64,000 nucleotides of DNA from Paragonimus westermani (taxonomy: Eukaryota; Platyhelminthes; Trematoda; Plagiorchiida; Troglotrematidae), in the NCBI GenBank assembly GCA_008508345.1, contig QNGE01003221.1, positions 15,077-79,076 of the forward strand, read 5' to 3'. Of the stretch, positions 24,770-37,962 are shown one piece after another. The first letter of the stretch is position 1. Every line of letters begins with the position of its first letter. Position numbers and translations under genes: made by a program. The notes below the pieces were generated by a model. It saw only the letters and a program-made list of their open reading frames with translations. It was not told where the DNA came from and ran no database searches.

Positions 24770-26200
24770 AATCTGTCACCATTGCAAGTGGTCTGACAGT
24801 TTCGATTGAAATTAGATTGTCACGAGGTTTTATACGATTACTGTACTCACTTCGTTCCGTTTTTCCGATCTGACTTTAATTAAGCCATCAGCTTCTCCGC
24901 AGCCGGTAACGGAATAGTATCGTGTGGAAAAGTCACGGTTAGCAAGCGTTCTTGTCCATCGATGCCAGTGATTCGCTGTGTGGATCACGATTTCCTTTTC
25001 TGCATCAGACACCGTGAGCATTGGGTTGTGATCCGTCAACAGAGAACAGTTCCAGTCATACATTTGAAGCCTTCTCACAAGGGAGATATTTGCGAGGACC
25101 TTGTTTTTAATTTGGCCGTAGCTATTCTCAGAAGATAACCGACATTGCTACTCGTCCGATGGCTTTCTTTCCACTGGGAAGCTTATAAAAATATAACGCT
25201 CTTATTCCACAACTGGTTACGTCCACGGCCACGATAAATGTGAGTGTCAAATAACTGTGTCGGCGATCGAAGTTTTATTGTTATTCTCCTCTCCAACGTG
25301 ACTCTCCTGATAATCAACTGGTTCTTCGGTTCCCGGATTGTAGGGGATTACGGGGAGACGACGTGCTATGATTGGTCAATCCTGGGAATGACTGTCACTT
25401 TGGTACGTCCATCGGAGGTGGCGTCTTTCGACTGGGTTCTATGTTGATCAATTCAAACTGACGTTGCTTGTCAATGATGAGTCGAAGGTGTTCAGTGCTA
25501 GGTATCTCGGAACCACTTTTGTCAGCGTAAAGTCGAAAGCCGTATTCATGCAAATTAGTTAGAGTTAAGTCCAGATTCTCTACGTTAAAACCCATGGCTA
25601 TAATTTCGTCTAGGTAACGGTCGCACCTGGAATACATTTTGGCCTAGTCTCTATCACGTGTTTGCATACCAAGTGATAGGTGGTTAAATCAGAAAAGTTC
25701 CGGGTTTGTAAATTATCATGCTTTTTTGACTTGTCAACTACTAGCAATTAGGACTAGGCTTCAGACAACTCAAGCTTTACGTACTGTTTCTCGTCATTTG
25801 TGGATTGGTCCTGTGGTATCAGTAAAAGGTACGTATGCGCCCTGAGTGCATCTTATAGACCCGTAGGATAGTCCATATGCAACCGTATTGTTCGGATGTC
25901 TTAACCACCACGATAATATGAGCTCCTCACAAAGTATAGTCCACATGTTTTATCATCCTGGCCTTCTGAAGACGTCCCAGTTCTTGCTCGATGGCTCCTA
26001 GTATGGCGTAAGAAATCGGATGTTTGGTTTCTGCAACGTGTTTCAACACAATTTTTGAATTTTTGCCAGCCGGACAAACCCACAATTTTTCCGCTATTAT
26101 TAGGATTCAGTCCAGTCATTTTCATCAGGTTACTAATCTTAATTACAAGAGAACCCGTTCTAGGAGCCGACTTGTCTCATCGTTTGTGAACGTTGAACGC
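24770..26200 (-). pseudogene. Ty3/gypsy reverse transcriptase and RNase H fragment
   Basis: On the minus strand, right to left. The RT N-terminal region is near 26060-25880: HPISYAILGAIEQELGRLQK, then KHVDYTLWGAHIIVVVK. The catalytic box near 25620 reads YLDE instead of YLDD. NVENLDLTLTNL and EYGFRLYADKSGSE follow, then INIEPSRKTPPPMDVPK near 25460-25400. RNase H follows near 25190-24840: SYGQIKNKVLAN, LLTDHNPML, HWHRWTRTLANRDFSTRYYS and GEADGL. Multiple frameshifts and stops are present, and the last Asp of the RT box is changed, so it is not functional. Confidence 0.8.
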
Positions 26201-27849
26201 TTGATTCATCTCGACAGGTGCCAAAAACAAGCACGTTCCTAAGATACTGCCTATGGAAGTAAACAAAATTACGTGATGCGAGTCTCACCAGTGTCCACAT
26301 GCAGCTAAATGGTACCAACCAATAAGTACACATACAAACGACTGGTCGAACGAAATTGATCTTGAACTAATCTTGCGAAACACGCAACACTACAATGAGT
26401 CAGCGGTAGTCAAACTTGGGCTGAGTTACCGGACCATTGGGGAAGGATGACGTTGGAAACAAAAACAAGCGACTTTCCGTACATCACTTGCGATCTCAGT
26501 GGTTTCGGAGGCCCATATGCACAGCGCTGTTATCGACTACTCCGTGTTATGGCTTGAGATACTGTCCGTTACAACAACGTAAAAGTGATTGTTACATTTG
26601 TGTCATACAGTCAAGAGTGTGGCACAATCGTACGTGGATCCCCTAGCAATCAGCTGCGAATCACTTGAAACGGAAATTAGTGGTTATTTTTATGATTTTT
26701 AATTCTAAATCATTTTGTAGCAGGGCTTCGGACTCAGCTTTCAGCTTTCGTTTCGAAATCGAAACGATTATTGTTGGATTGGATGAAAGCTGTGTTCAAA
26801 AACTCACAATGTGAGCATTTTTAGAGAATAAACCAGACGAGTCGTCGTCGGCTGTGTGGCCTATACATATCAAACCGTGCTGACTGGAGTGAACTGGTTA
26901 TTGGACGCGGAACCGGTTGACTGAAAATCCGCTCGATTGTTTTGATTGTCTGTCAATCCGCCCAATGCATCCTGGATTGATCGTCACCATAGCTACAGCC
27001 AGATGCTTGCAAGAGCGTCATCACTTGGTTCAAACCTAGTGATGCTACCAAAGGTGTACTTGAAGCGCGGTGTTTATCCCACGTTCGTTCTTGAGTCCGA
27101 AACTGTACACTTTCTAAGTATTACGCCAGACTGCAAGTAGTAATATGGAAGATCTTTAATAGTACAACATGCACATGTTATGCCGCATGTAAATAAACTG
27201 AAAGTGAGTCCAGTTTGTATTTCAGTCAGTAGCCCAGCGATTAGGACTTCTCAGTTACATCGAAGCGACTGACTTAATTAAACCAGTTGAGCAGTAAAGT
27301 TTGCTTGTCTGTTATCTTTTTTACTAACATGCTTTTTCATTATTCTTTCTTAGGTCTGCGCTGTTTGACTGAGGCGCCCCAGCGTATGTTCATTCACTGT
27401 AGTGTAGTGATGGTATTCAAGGGAGCGTAACAGGCATAGCTTGTGGTGCACGTGAAATCCGTTCCTTTTCAGTTATAGTATAAACTCCAGCGACTTTACC
27501 GATCAGTTATCCCTCATAAGCAGTGTGTCTGTCTTTGAACTGTTTTGGCTACATGTAAGATGTGTTGAAGGCTTCCATCGACAGATCTGTGACGCTTCTC
27601 GCCTGTGGTAGGAATATTTGTAAACAGAACGCATTCATACCCCGGGCAACTGTCTTTGTTAATACAATGGATTACGGGAACAGTTTAACAACATTTTCGT
27701 AAGGTGTTTTCTTTTTCCTTTCCAATCTCAAGTTTGTCTTCGTTGTTCCAACTCCCCATCACTGGTTTCCGTTTGTCCGTTAAAAAATGTCAATTCCGTA
27801 CATTCTTTATCAACACTTTTATTCATAGGTCGCTGGGTGAACGGCCGCG
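26201..27849 (+). other. Intron 2 stretch, nothing recognised
   Basis: The left part may still belong to the minus-strand gypsy element (gag or protease region expected to the right of its RT), but no zinc knuckle or DTG motif was seen. Confidence 0.45.
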
Positions 27850-29875
27850 TTGTGTATCTGCTGAGCTTAGTGCAAGTTACTTATCGCCACAGCAGCCATG
27901 AGCCTGGGCAGAAAGCACTGTGGCTGGGGCCAACACCCACCTCAGGGTTTCCGTGGAATGTCCAGGAAGAAGGAGAAGATACTTTAAAGGTTAAAGGTAT
28001 ATGAACAAATTAATGAAAGACGGAGCCGGAAAACTAGAAGTGATGTGGATGCAGGTACGCCATTGACTGTAACGCACTATCATCTCACATGGCGTTTCTC
28101 ATCAACGATTTGGGTGTCCACGATGACTGTTTCCAGGAGGACGACACTCACGTACTTTGCTCAGTGGAGCAGTCAAGGTCGTCGTATTTCGTTACCACTA
28201 TGTTGCTTGACCACTACGCGGCTTTATCCAGTCTCAGTATATAAGTTCCGGTACGGCAAATACTTGGCTGGCATACGGTGTACGTGTTCTAACCACCGCA
28301 GACTGTGAAGCGTGACTAGTTGACCAACTGGTCGCGTATCCTGAGCGTCCCGGAATACGCGACGGCGAACCGCCACATTGCTTACGCGATGGGTCCACTT
28401 AATGTGGGCTGATTGACGGAGACAGCAATGGTCAAACATTTCAAGTCTGTTAACATCTTGGTTGCGAGCAGAACCGAACGATAAAGCAAAACAGAGAACA
28501 CCCAAGCGCATCATACACCCATCATTTTAGTGACAGCCGAACGTCTTTTCCACGCCACAGATGACGCGAGTTCATGAAGGCGACTCGTGCCCTTGCCAAC
28601 CTCGCTAACACCGCATCAGCAATGTTACAGGTTGACGAGATAGTGCTACCCGAGTGTGCGAAAATTTCCACAGTCTCGAGCGGAATGTCAGCAATGAAGA
28701 AGTTAGGGGTGGGAATGCTCCAGTCTTGAAACGGTACTTCTCATCTAGATGTGAAGCGCGTCCTATGTAGGCCATCCCGGTCATTCACCCTGTTCAGCAT
28801 GATCTGCATATATTCAATATAGGGGCTGAGTAAGATAGTGTCATCCGCATACCCCATGTCGGTCAACCCTGCGTCAAGACGAAGCCGAACGTCAATACTC
28901 TTGGATTCCTCCAGCGCATTTTCCAAAATGTCGTCCATAACAAGATTGTACACGAAGGGTGAGATCAGACACCTTTGAAGAACATTACTGGAAGTGTTGT
29001 ACACCCGTGACATTGGTCCCTAAACTCACACTGTGTTTTCAGAGTGGGTATACGGTGGTCTCAACTGATTCGTGTATTTCCTCGGAACTTCACATAGATG
29101 GAGACAGTTCTAGGGGACGCCAGGAGCAGTTGAGTCGAAAGCAGCCTTTAGATCTGAAAAGACCACAAACGCTGGTTGCTTAGATAAGTGTCAGCACCCT
29201 GAGACCCACAGCAGAGTAGGAATGTGATCAACGCACACATGAACAGACCGGAATCCTGTCTGTACTTCACATACCTGACTTCCTCTGAGTTTAGTGGACC
29301 GACATACAATGAAGTCAGTGAGTAACGTGGACGCAACAGATATAGAATTGGGCCCCATTTTGAAAACGGGATCCGCTGTTGGTAAACACCAATCACGCGA
29401 TACCTCTTCAGTTTCTCAAATCGTCTGAAGGGGTTTTGTCAACTCTAACATCAATATCTTCCCACCATCAATGAAAAGAGAAAGAGAGACGGGATCCGTT
29501 CCCTGCGCCTTGTTAGGCCTCCACAACTTAAGCTCCAGGGCCACTTCTGCTTCTGATAGAGGGTCGGCTGGAACGGAGTAATTGATCACTTGGGTCCCGT
29601 CGTCTAAATGGTGCGGTTGCAGCTAGCTGAACTGTTCCTAAAATTGTTCAGCCCACCTATCAAGCCAGCGCGATTTTCTGGTTATTAATTAACGATTTGC
29701 ATTCAAATATGATGTCACGTACACCAACTTGACGGCCAGTACAGTGATGGATCCCGGTAAAAACTTTCTGATATTCGCAGATAAAAAGTTCCACTCTGTC
29801 TTGCCTATCTGTTCGACCAAGTGGCGTTCACCGTGTTTTCTAAAGCTTTTGGTCATCATATCCAGAGCCATGTGG
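27850..29875 (-). mobile_element. LINE (non-LTR retrotransposon), reverse transcriptase and 3' end, decayed
   Basis: Minus-strand copy in intron 2. From right to left: RWLDRWAEQF near 29660-29640; PADPLSEAEVALELKLWRPN near 29565-29500; ETEEVSRDWCLPT near 29410-29370; VDHIPTLL near 29225; VVFSDLKAAFDST (first catalytic Asp block) near 29150; QRCLISPFVYNLVMDDILEN near 28960; YADDTILLSPYIEYMQ (the second Asp pair, as YADD) near 28840; then RLEMFDHCCLR near 28435, HRVSNVAVRRRVF and LRWLEHVHRMPAKYLPYRNL near 28280. The left end (to about 27850) resembles a 3' non-coding tail. Stops and frameshifts break the frame. It has no endonuclease part, so it is 5'-truncated. Confidence 0.85.
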
Positions 29876-32800
29876 AAGCGAACTACGATTGTTCAAATGG
29901 TTTATCGGTGTGGCAGAGTTACCGTTCTGTCACTCCTGTACAGCTTTTTCGGAACGTACTTCTTCACAACATGCTTTCATTGATGCTGCTCAGTGGCCCG
30001 GCTATTTGACCCTGTGTATTACGACATTAAGCAGACGAACGTTGCAAACTTGGAGTGAGCTGACTGAATGTTTATCGCTTAGCATTGATTTTCTCTGTGT
30101 ATGACATGCCAAATGCCGTGACGTGTCGTACGCGCTGGCAGTCAGCACTCAACAGTGAGCACTCATGAGTTGATACGTTAGTCCTTACAAATTCCAATAA
30201 ATCGATTTTGAATAACACGACATTACGAGCAAGTTGTAATATCCACGTTTCAGCCACCTCGGATGACCTTCATCAGAAGTGCTTCAATCAATCTGTTTAT
30301 CAATAACATGTTAAGCACGACGCTCAAACTGTTTGACTTCATTTCTACTAAGTTTGGTGCGGATATCTCACCTCACAAACTTCCCTTACGTGCCCACCCA
30401 TGCATTGTTCTGTGGTTAGTATTTCCTAGTAAGCCACTCGATTTGTTTGGATGGCGTTACTAATGAAATTTGGTTACCCGTGCCCCATCGATTTGTATGC
30501 TGTGTGGGTGGCGTTTATTGCGGGATTGTGTTATTGTGGAGACTGACCTTGTAGTCTTAGTGAATTGGTTTGCTATTCAACTGTATCGTTAGTCTCGTAT
30601 GTGGTTTTACAAGCTGTAGCCACTATCGCACGTTTTTAAAGGTAGAAAGAAATGTTGTTTGGTGCGCTGATCTATAATCGCAACTAACTTGTGCACCCAA
30701 AATCGATCGTTCAGCCTGGTTTAACCGGCCGAGATTATGTGATGTGAACGTGGTTATACAAGTGGAGTGTTTGCTATCAGGAGAATTTGCAGTCCTGTTA
30801 GTGCAGACATAGTCTCGAGTGTAGATTGCTGTCTTGTTGAATAGCATTTCTGAAGGTCGCGTATTTTATCAGTGATAACTACCAACTGTATTCAGCAGAT
30901 CTTTTGCGGCCCGGTAACCAACTGTTTGGCCACTGTCCAGCCGCGGCAAACGTACATGCGTATGTGGTGGCTGGTTACATTTTCTTCATTGATCCATGTC
31001 CAGTGCGTGTGTGTGTGTGTCTCAGTTGACTGTTCTGTCACACCAATATCACCTCCTGGTGTATGTGAAAGTTTAGCTGTCCTCAGTTCGCATTTGTTTC
31101 TTAGTAATGCTCTAAGAGAGTTCAGTGGGTCAATTTTTGTTTAACAGGTACATCTTTTCTAACTCTGCCGCTCTGTTAGTGTGTCTCATTCAAAACCGTT
31201 CACTTGCATTTCGGTATCTACTCATAAAAGATACCTTGGATCTATATGTTCGTCAGTTTTCACTGTGATCATGACGTAATTTCCACTCGTTTATAAAGCA
31301 GTGGGATGACGAACTTTTCCGAATACATTGTTTGTGGAGTTTATAGAGATGTCAGCAAATTTAGGACGCGTGGTCTGCACTCTCACGCTTGAGCCTCGAA
31401 TACTTGTGAGCTAGAGTAGAGTTTGCTGTGTTCGTACTCACGTTTGCACCCAACTCGGTTTGGATACTTCCGATCGAATTACGTGACCACGGTGTGACCT
31501 ATCTGAATGCGTGGAGTTCAGCTGGATATGATTGGCGTTGTTCGCTAATGAGGTGAAGGTTCTTTCATGCTGTCTTTCTCACACCAAAGGACAGTTCCTA
31601 CATCCATCAGTACGTGTTTGACAATTCGTACTGTTGGTGCCAATCTGGATTGGTAAACTTGGTCGGCGGATGCATAGACTGTCGTGAGTGGGAGTCAGAA
31701 ACATGACCGCGATTAGACAAACCTCATGCACCGTTATTTTTTCATCTTAAAATATTTCGGTAGGATTGCTGAGTCTAGTGCTTCTTTTCGAAAGAGGCTG
31801 GCTGGAGAGTCTATCTGAATGCGAAGGCTGCGATCAAATATGATTGATGGTCAACGTGAAAATTTCCGTAAGACTTCCATGTGTTCAGACATCACTGATC
31901 TGCGGTTCGTTAGCAATTCAATGTGAGTGCGGGTTTATTTGGCACATCTCCAGAATGATCCGAACTAGACGAATCGCAGTAGCACAGGGGGATCGCAGAC
32001 AATGGCAACAGAAACCTCACACTGAACTCCGAACATCGCGAAAGCTTAAATTAATCTTGCGATTAAATCTGTTCCATTTGACCACAGCATCGTGTATCGT
32101 TTCCTATAGAATTCTGAACTGTGTAGTACAGCTTATTTCCTGTTTATGAGTACTTGACGAAAGAATTAACTTTCAGTCGAAAATCACACAAAGTTGATCT
32201 GTACCGCGAAGCTAGAATAAGGTGCTCGCACGCCATACTACCAGCTGGGTGGTAGGAACAGCTATATATTGGTTTAAATTCCATTAAAGTCATTTGAGAA
32301 CTCGTTGAGTTGGTGATGGATGATGGAATAGCTTCACCCCGAAACATCATAAACTCAAAGCCTTGGACCGTAGACATGATCATTTTATTTCGATTTAGAT
32401 GCACTTTTATCAACAATGATAAAGAAGGCAATTTGCTAGACTCCATGAAACGGTGTTGCATCTATTGAAGTAGGTTTCTCAGGAGCTCGGACTGTGGGTA
32501 ACTCCCTTGATTGACAGTTGCCGGACCAATGGCATCAGGTAACCAGAATGCTTACGACCGGCTGTAGTCGCGTCCTTCCAATCGGTGAGTCCAAATCTGT
32601 AACACTTTATGATCTGGAAACTGCTGTTTATGTAGCTTAGACTACCACAACTTTCCTAGCCAACAAATCCTCCCCAGTTTGTTTCACTTGGCAAATGAAT
32701 CTTCGGATTGCGGCGGATAGTTGCATGTGGGGTTCCTCGTCTGCTTCACTGTTCACTCTGGTTGGGCGATTCTTTTTGGGTATTCCGGTCGCCGCGATGC

Positions 32801-33984
32801 TGTTTGTAGCGGATGTGAAATGGATTCGGCTCAGATGGCGTGGATGTCCAGTAACGTCGTTGAGATCCGTAACAGCGACCATTGAACGACCGAGCTGCCG
32901 AATAATGATCGCACAGAACGGACGAAGATCGTTCCTCCTTAGATGACTGAAATCGACAGAACACAGTGACGTTCTTAGGCACCGTGATTTGAATCGCTTA
33001 GCTATGCCTTCTTAAGCAGTAGCATTCATCTCGTTACACCGTTGGTGTAGGAAGTTGTCCAAAACATCCTCAGCCTAGGCATCGTTTTCGGGATTGCAGG
33101 TGCATCTGCACTTTTAACTGTGAAGACCAAGTTATTTGCAACACCTCTGGGGTAGGGATGGCGTGACACTATCTGTGGACGTCATCATCTAATGCCGTCG
33201 AACCAAGAATTCTTTTTTGAAGGATACCAGTGAATGGCTCCGGCGACTGCAGCATTTCCGCAACTCCTGGATGCCGATAGGTAAGCTTTGTGTGCCTATC
33301 AGAAAGACCTCCAGCCAATTTCAGTTGGAGTCGAGTAACGCCAATGTGTGGCGAAGGTTTAGAAACGGACTGCAGAAATCGGCATGCATACGCTGCTAAG
33401 TTTTGTCGTTCCTAGGCTGCAAAGTCTAATTCTCCGGTGTGGAAGTGGTTCTATGTACACACACCTCACAGTTCTCGTCTGGTGTGCGGTTCTCAGCGTC
33501 TACCGCGTGGCACCAGCACGTTTATCTGGCTACTAAATTCATCTTCACAATACCTGTGTTATTTGGGCAGGTTGTCCGGAACTGTTTTGCGCAGCAGCAG
33601 GGTGTGTTCAAGCGATTGTCTTAACACATCACCCTATTAGGTTAAGCAGGTAATTTCTCTAGATGCAAAGAGTACTGAGATGTTTCTTTCGACTTTGGAC
33701 ATTTGGAGAGAAAAACCATTGCTCGGAAATGGTACTGCTTTGCGTATTTACTGAGCTCTTCTCTTGGAATCGAAGATCCATGTGCGCTAAGATTGTTCTG
33801 TCGCGGCTTATCGGAAATGTCGTGACAGGAAGTCAGCATGTCGAATCGTCTTGCTTACTAAAGGCAGGTTGTCATTGGTGACCAGAGAGATGCTCCATGG
33901 TTAAACGTTGGCGACCAAATTTTGCAATGGGTTCATTTGGATTAAACAGACAGTAGAATCGTCCAAATGTTCCCAGAAAGACAC
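29876..33984 (+). other. Intron 2 stretch, nothing recognised
   Basis: About 4.1 kb of intron with only a short (GT)n run near 31006-31020. Some short open frames around 32640-32980 (minus) look repeat-derived but could not be assigned. Confidence 0.45.
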
Positions 33985-34470
33985 TGCGTCGCGAACCAAC
34001 TCGTTTTCAGTGACTCACTGTCATGCTCAGTACACCACAGTTCCAGAAGGGAATCAGTAATAGCCTAAGCAAAAAGTAGATGCTTAGTAAGATCAGTCAT
34101 ATGAATGTCAATTCATAATCAAGATGCCACTTGAACAGTGGATACTTACAGACTTAAAATGTGGTATTTAGCCAAGATTGTTCAATAGCCTGGTTGAAAC
34201 ACATTCGAGCACATCACGATGGGCTATGTAAACGAGTTTTCAATGGCATCAGTTGTGGTTGGAATCCTACACCTCACTACCATCGTTGAATAACCTCTAC
34301 TCGGTAAATTAAGCAGAAAGTTCCAGGCATAGTAACGGATTGATCACAATCCAGCAGGTGTGGTAGTACGGTGTTGTTGATTGACTTCGTTATTCAGCCG
34401 TTGAGCCGAGCTCTGTTATGTTCGTGCTCGGTGGCCTGTGATGGTCGTAGTCGCCAATCCGAACAGGTAT
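33985..34470 (-). mobile_element. PLE remnant of the same family as the 7.1-8.6 kb element
   Basis: Colinear with 7137-7625 of PLE copy 1 but much more diverged. The shared blocks, in order, are gcgaacc/aa.ctcgttttcagtga, ccacttgaaca.tgg, tgat..aatcca.caggtgtg.tagta and gttgagcc.agct. It thus carries the pseudo-LTR and the C-terminal end of the endonuclease (on the minus strand an EHEHNRARLNG stretch where copy 1 has REHHPAWLNS). No inverted second arm was found. It is the oldest-looking PLE in the window. Confidence 0.7.
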
Positions 34471-35549
34471 TCGCATAGCCGTCAAATGGTCCAAAAATAT
34501 CCAGAGCTTCTTGCGTCTGTTCTGTAGCATAGCGCAAGCTGGAAATGTTTATGACGGGACACCCAACAAAAGTTGGGTCACCGTCGTAAAATCTGAGGTA
34601 TATCTGGTATGGCGCTATAGACACCTCTTGATGGACTGTTGGTGCCCTTGGTCTTTTCGCAACTTAATGTCAGTCAATCATTTGAAATGGCTTGGATCCG
34701 GTCGATAGTCGTTAGCATCCGATGTGAAGCCGATGGGTTCCAGGTTTGTGGCGCCTAATGCGAGTTTCCAGAGTTTGGCTGATCCCTACTTTGCAACGAG
34801 CCTCTTGAGCGGCTTCGTGCGATAATGATCACGTTCTCGGTTGATCGATCCAAAAGCTGTCTTGGTATGTTAACGCTCTGCCAAGGCCATTGATTACTTT
34901 ATCGATCGTCTCCTGGAAAATACCGGAAGACAGGACGGAAAATCTAGTGATTCGGTCCCTAGAGAGTGTTGATAATTGTCAACGTATTTTTCTCGGTACC
35001 ATTGGAATCTGCAGGAATGCATCTGCCAAGTTAATTATGGAAGTGTTTACTACTGAACATAGCTTTTATGAAATGCCCCAGCTCATTTTTGCTAGCTGCA
35101 CATCTTTACAATCAGGGTTTTGGACACAACCGGTATTACCTACTAAAAATTCACGGTTATCTGCCAACTATACTGCAGTCACGATCGAAGCTGTCCAAGC
35201 AGATGAAGTCACGTGAGTGATAGCATTTTCCCGATCCACTTTTTGTGACGCAACAACTGTAAGGTAAAGCAACTTGTCAGTGGTAATGAACCGTTTCCAA
35301 TCCCTAGTTTTTCAGACTACGCTGTTATCCCACCTGATTTTGTGGGATATTGCACAATCAGCTTTCTTGGGTATTTCATCGGATGACACTTCGCTTGCGT
35401 ATACGGTGATACAGAGTGCTACCTTGGTGTGGTGGTCAGGCTTGTGTGCTGTTTTCATCCGGTTTTCGATGTCAACTAGGACTACGGTCGTTGAAGGTTC
35501 TACCATGTCAGATTGGCCAAAGGGGAGCAGCTAGACAAAAGACAGATAC
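34471..35549 (+). other. Intron 2 stretch, nothing recognised
   Basis: Short open frames only, without recognisable domains. None fits the missing segments of the acyltransferase. Confidence 0.45.
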
Positions 35550-35740
35550 CAGCCTTGGCCGGCTGGACACAAAAACCTCACTCAAGCCTCCTTATCTTAT
35601 TCCTTTACGTTTACACTGGATACGTGGTGGCGACTGGGAGCACAAATTGTACAATGCAGGCCACTTTTGGTGATGGTTATGCACAAGCGTCCTTTAGATC
35701 TGGTCAGTGTGATGTGTTAATCCGAAGCGGATGCAACCAC
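35550..35740 (+). repeat. Dispersed repeat, copy B
   Basis: Partner of 13015-13180, in the same orientation. The best conserved block is gcacaagcgtcctttagat with ttaatccgaagcggatgc downstream. It lies in intron 2 of the acyltransferase gene. Confidence 0.6.
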
Positions 35741-37811
35741 TCACATTGCTGGCATATCTTCTGGATCTCTGAAAACGCCAGGTTATTTGCGTCAGTCGGT
35801 TGGTTTTGGAGAGAACTATTGTTGCTTCCTACAATGAGACGGTTGCGTGGTTGCTCTTTCAACCGGTCAGCATAAATGTAGGGTAAACAGAAACCGCATG
35901 CTTGGTTGAGTTCGTACCCCTTCACTCAGTTGACCCAAAATTGTAGCCTGTCTCTTTGAAAGTGTCTGTCTAGGTGTCTTAGATTACCACAAACTGCTGG
36001 ATTGCATACGTGATTACTGCTAGACGTTAGTGGGCCTAGCCAGCACACAACAGACACAAACCAGGCGTGCAAGACGCATAGACCTTTCTCTCCAATTTCT
36101 ACAACGAAATGGTGCAGCAAATCTTCCACCTTCCGGTCGTTTCTGTTTACTTCTATCGACGAAAAATCAATCTGTAATTCGAAGTGACGTAAACTGAAAG
36201 CCGATGAGTGATCACAGCCTATTCACTAACACTTAGAGTCCGTTGCACTCGGTAGCATACAAACCTATTCAGCCCATCCACGAAGGGTTAAAATTGCATT
36301 GTACGCACAGTAGATCTAATGGACATTATCTTTTTTCAGACCTCGGGTGGCTTAAGGCCACGACAGGGATTTGTCTTGTCAGGCAATTCGTCGGTTGCCA
36401 AATGATAAGATCAGGGCCGCTCAACTCGACCTCGTTTAATCTCATTTCCTGCGTTCACTGAACATTCATTTTATGTTCCTGCTGTAGGACACATTGCGGA
36501 AGGTCATTTGGCTTTCATGATCCACCCGCGTGGCCTGACTGGCTTTACTCCCTAGCTCGCGGCAAAGTCATCGTTTCCGACTACGTTTACCAGAAATTGG
36601 AACCCTCTAGATTTCTCACGCAGGGACCGCGAATTGACTGGATTCTGCGGAGGATTAACTGTCAAATCTCCATACAGTGTTGTTTTACATGTACCGCTCC
36701 ACATGACGCGTACAACTTGATCGTGATACTCCATCCCCATTTCTGGGAGTCGTGCAGCTTGTTTTCGCATTTTTGAGTTTTTCATGATAGCCAACCTGTA
36801 ATGGGATAGTACCTGTAAACCGTTCGCGCTGGTTTCACTCGACGCTAGCTCTGTCGAATTTTGTCTTCTGTTGTTCCGGTTGCAAAACTACTGAGACAGG
36901 CAAGTCACATTAGTATTCGTCTTTTAGAGACTTCAAATTTCAGTCCCGTTATGAAGTCAAAACGACATATTCGACTCTCACGGGATTTGGATAACTTAAT
37001 CGCTCATTTAATCAGGAAAGGTCAAGGAGGTGTCGGACTAAAATTTCGAAAAAAAGTTTCTGCTCATCTGTACATCCTAGTATTAAGAGGGACTAAAGAT
37101 GCTCATAATGTCAAACTTGTTGAAATAGGTGGCAGCAGTTTTCTCTACGATGTGCTATCACATTTAATTTCTCTTATCTGGCAATGGGAGAGAATATAAC
37201 AAGCAGTTATCTATGTCAGTAAAGAATCACTGGAGTGTTTATAAATGAATCTGTCATTTTTGATATCAGTTGCACACGCTTTTATGCAATTGGTTTATTG
37301 TTGACCGTAGACCAGGATGAACAGAGTTGACTGTGAGAGTGCAGTTGCTCACCTAACACGGTCGTATTTCTAAACGATGTAGGATTGATTAATTTTGAGG
37401 TTGGTTGTTCTGCTGCGTTTTTCGGGAATGCCGGTGAGGTTATGCACTTTTCGGTGTTGTTCATCCAACAAGCATTGAAGGTGAACCGAATAAGTTAGGT
37501 GCAGATGGGGTTGCCTAGTCAAAATGTTCCTGCCATTTAACAAAATCGTATCGGCTACCAGATCTGCTCACTGACGTCTCCGTCGTTAACTTGGACCAAG
37601 AAAAACCAACTAATACGTAGATATCAATTTATCGTGATCTAAACCGTCCATCACTGACGTCTACAGAATAAAATCATGTTTAATTCGAACCGAAATGCTG
37701 CTTAACTTTAAATCGCTAACGATTTTCTCTTAAGAGTGAAGCTTGTGGCAGCAATATTTACAGATTACACATTTTCTTTCTTCGTTTTTTTATTCCTCTT
37801 GATCATCACAG
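35741..37811 (+). other. Intron 2, right end
   Basis: No element was recognised. It ends in the acceptor tttttattcctcttgatcatcacag region at 37786-37811, a good polypyrimidine tract for exon 3. Confidence 0.55.
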
Positions 37812-37962
37812 CTGTTCATGTTCCCTGAGGGCACCGATTTAAACCCAGTGTCCTTAGCACGCAGCAACGAGTTCTCACGCAAAAATCAGTTACCGTTTGT
37901 CGCCTATACAATGCATCCACGCTGTACGGGTTTCGTCTATCTGGCCAGGCTACTAGGCCAAG
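37812..37962 (+). CDS. LCLAT1: LCLAT1-like gene, coding exon 3 (residues 197-246): FPEGT motif
   Basis: A small 151-nt exon isolated between introns of 16.8 and 7.4 kb. It begins in phase 0 right after RNCE of exon 2 and reads LFMFPEGTDLNPVS, then RSNEFSRKNQLPF and MHPRCTGFVYLARLLGQ. This corresponds to LLIFPEGTDL...RSNAFAEKNGL...LHPRTTGF in the human enzyme. FPEGT is the substrate-binding motif III of the acyltransferase family. The donor is aag|gtaggt, leaving one base (phase 1) that joins AT of exon 4 to make Asp. The frame is open on neither side of the exon, so simple ORF scans miss it. Confidence 0.95.

Noticed and set aside
36490..36556. HPRGLTGF frame resembling the acyltransferase HPRTTGF block
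   Set aside because: It has no donor site and stops at once. The proper exon with FPEGT and HPRCTG in phase was found at 37812-37962.
36861..37199. 112-codon plus-strand open frame in intron 2
   Set aside because: No recognisable domain and no place in the acyltransferase frame; low-complexity basic composition.
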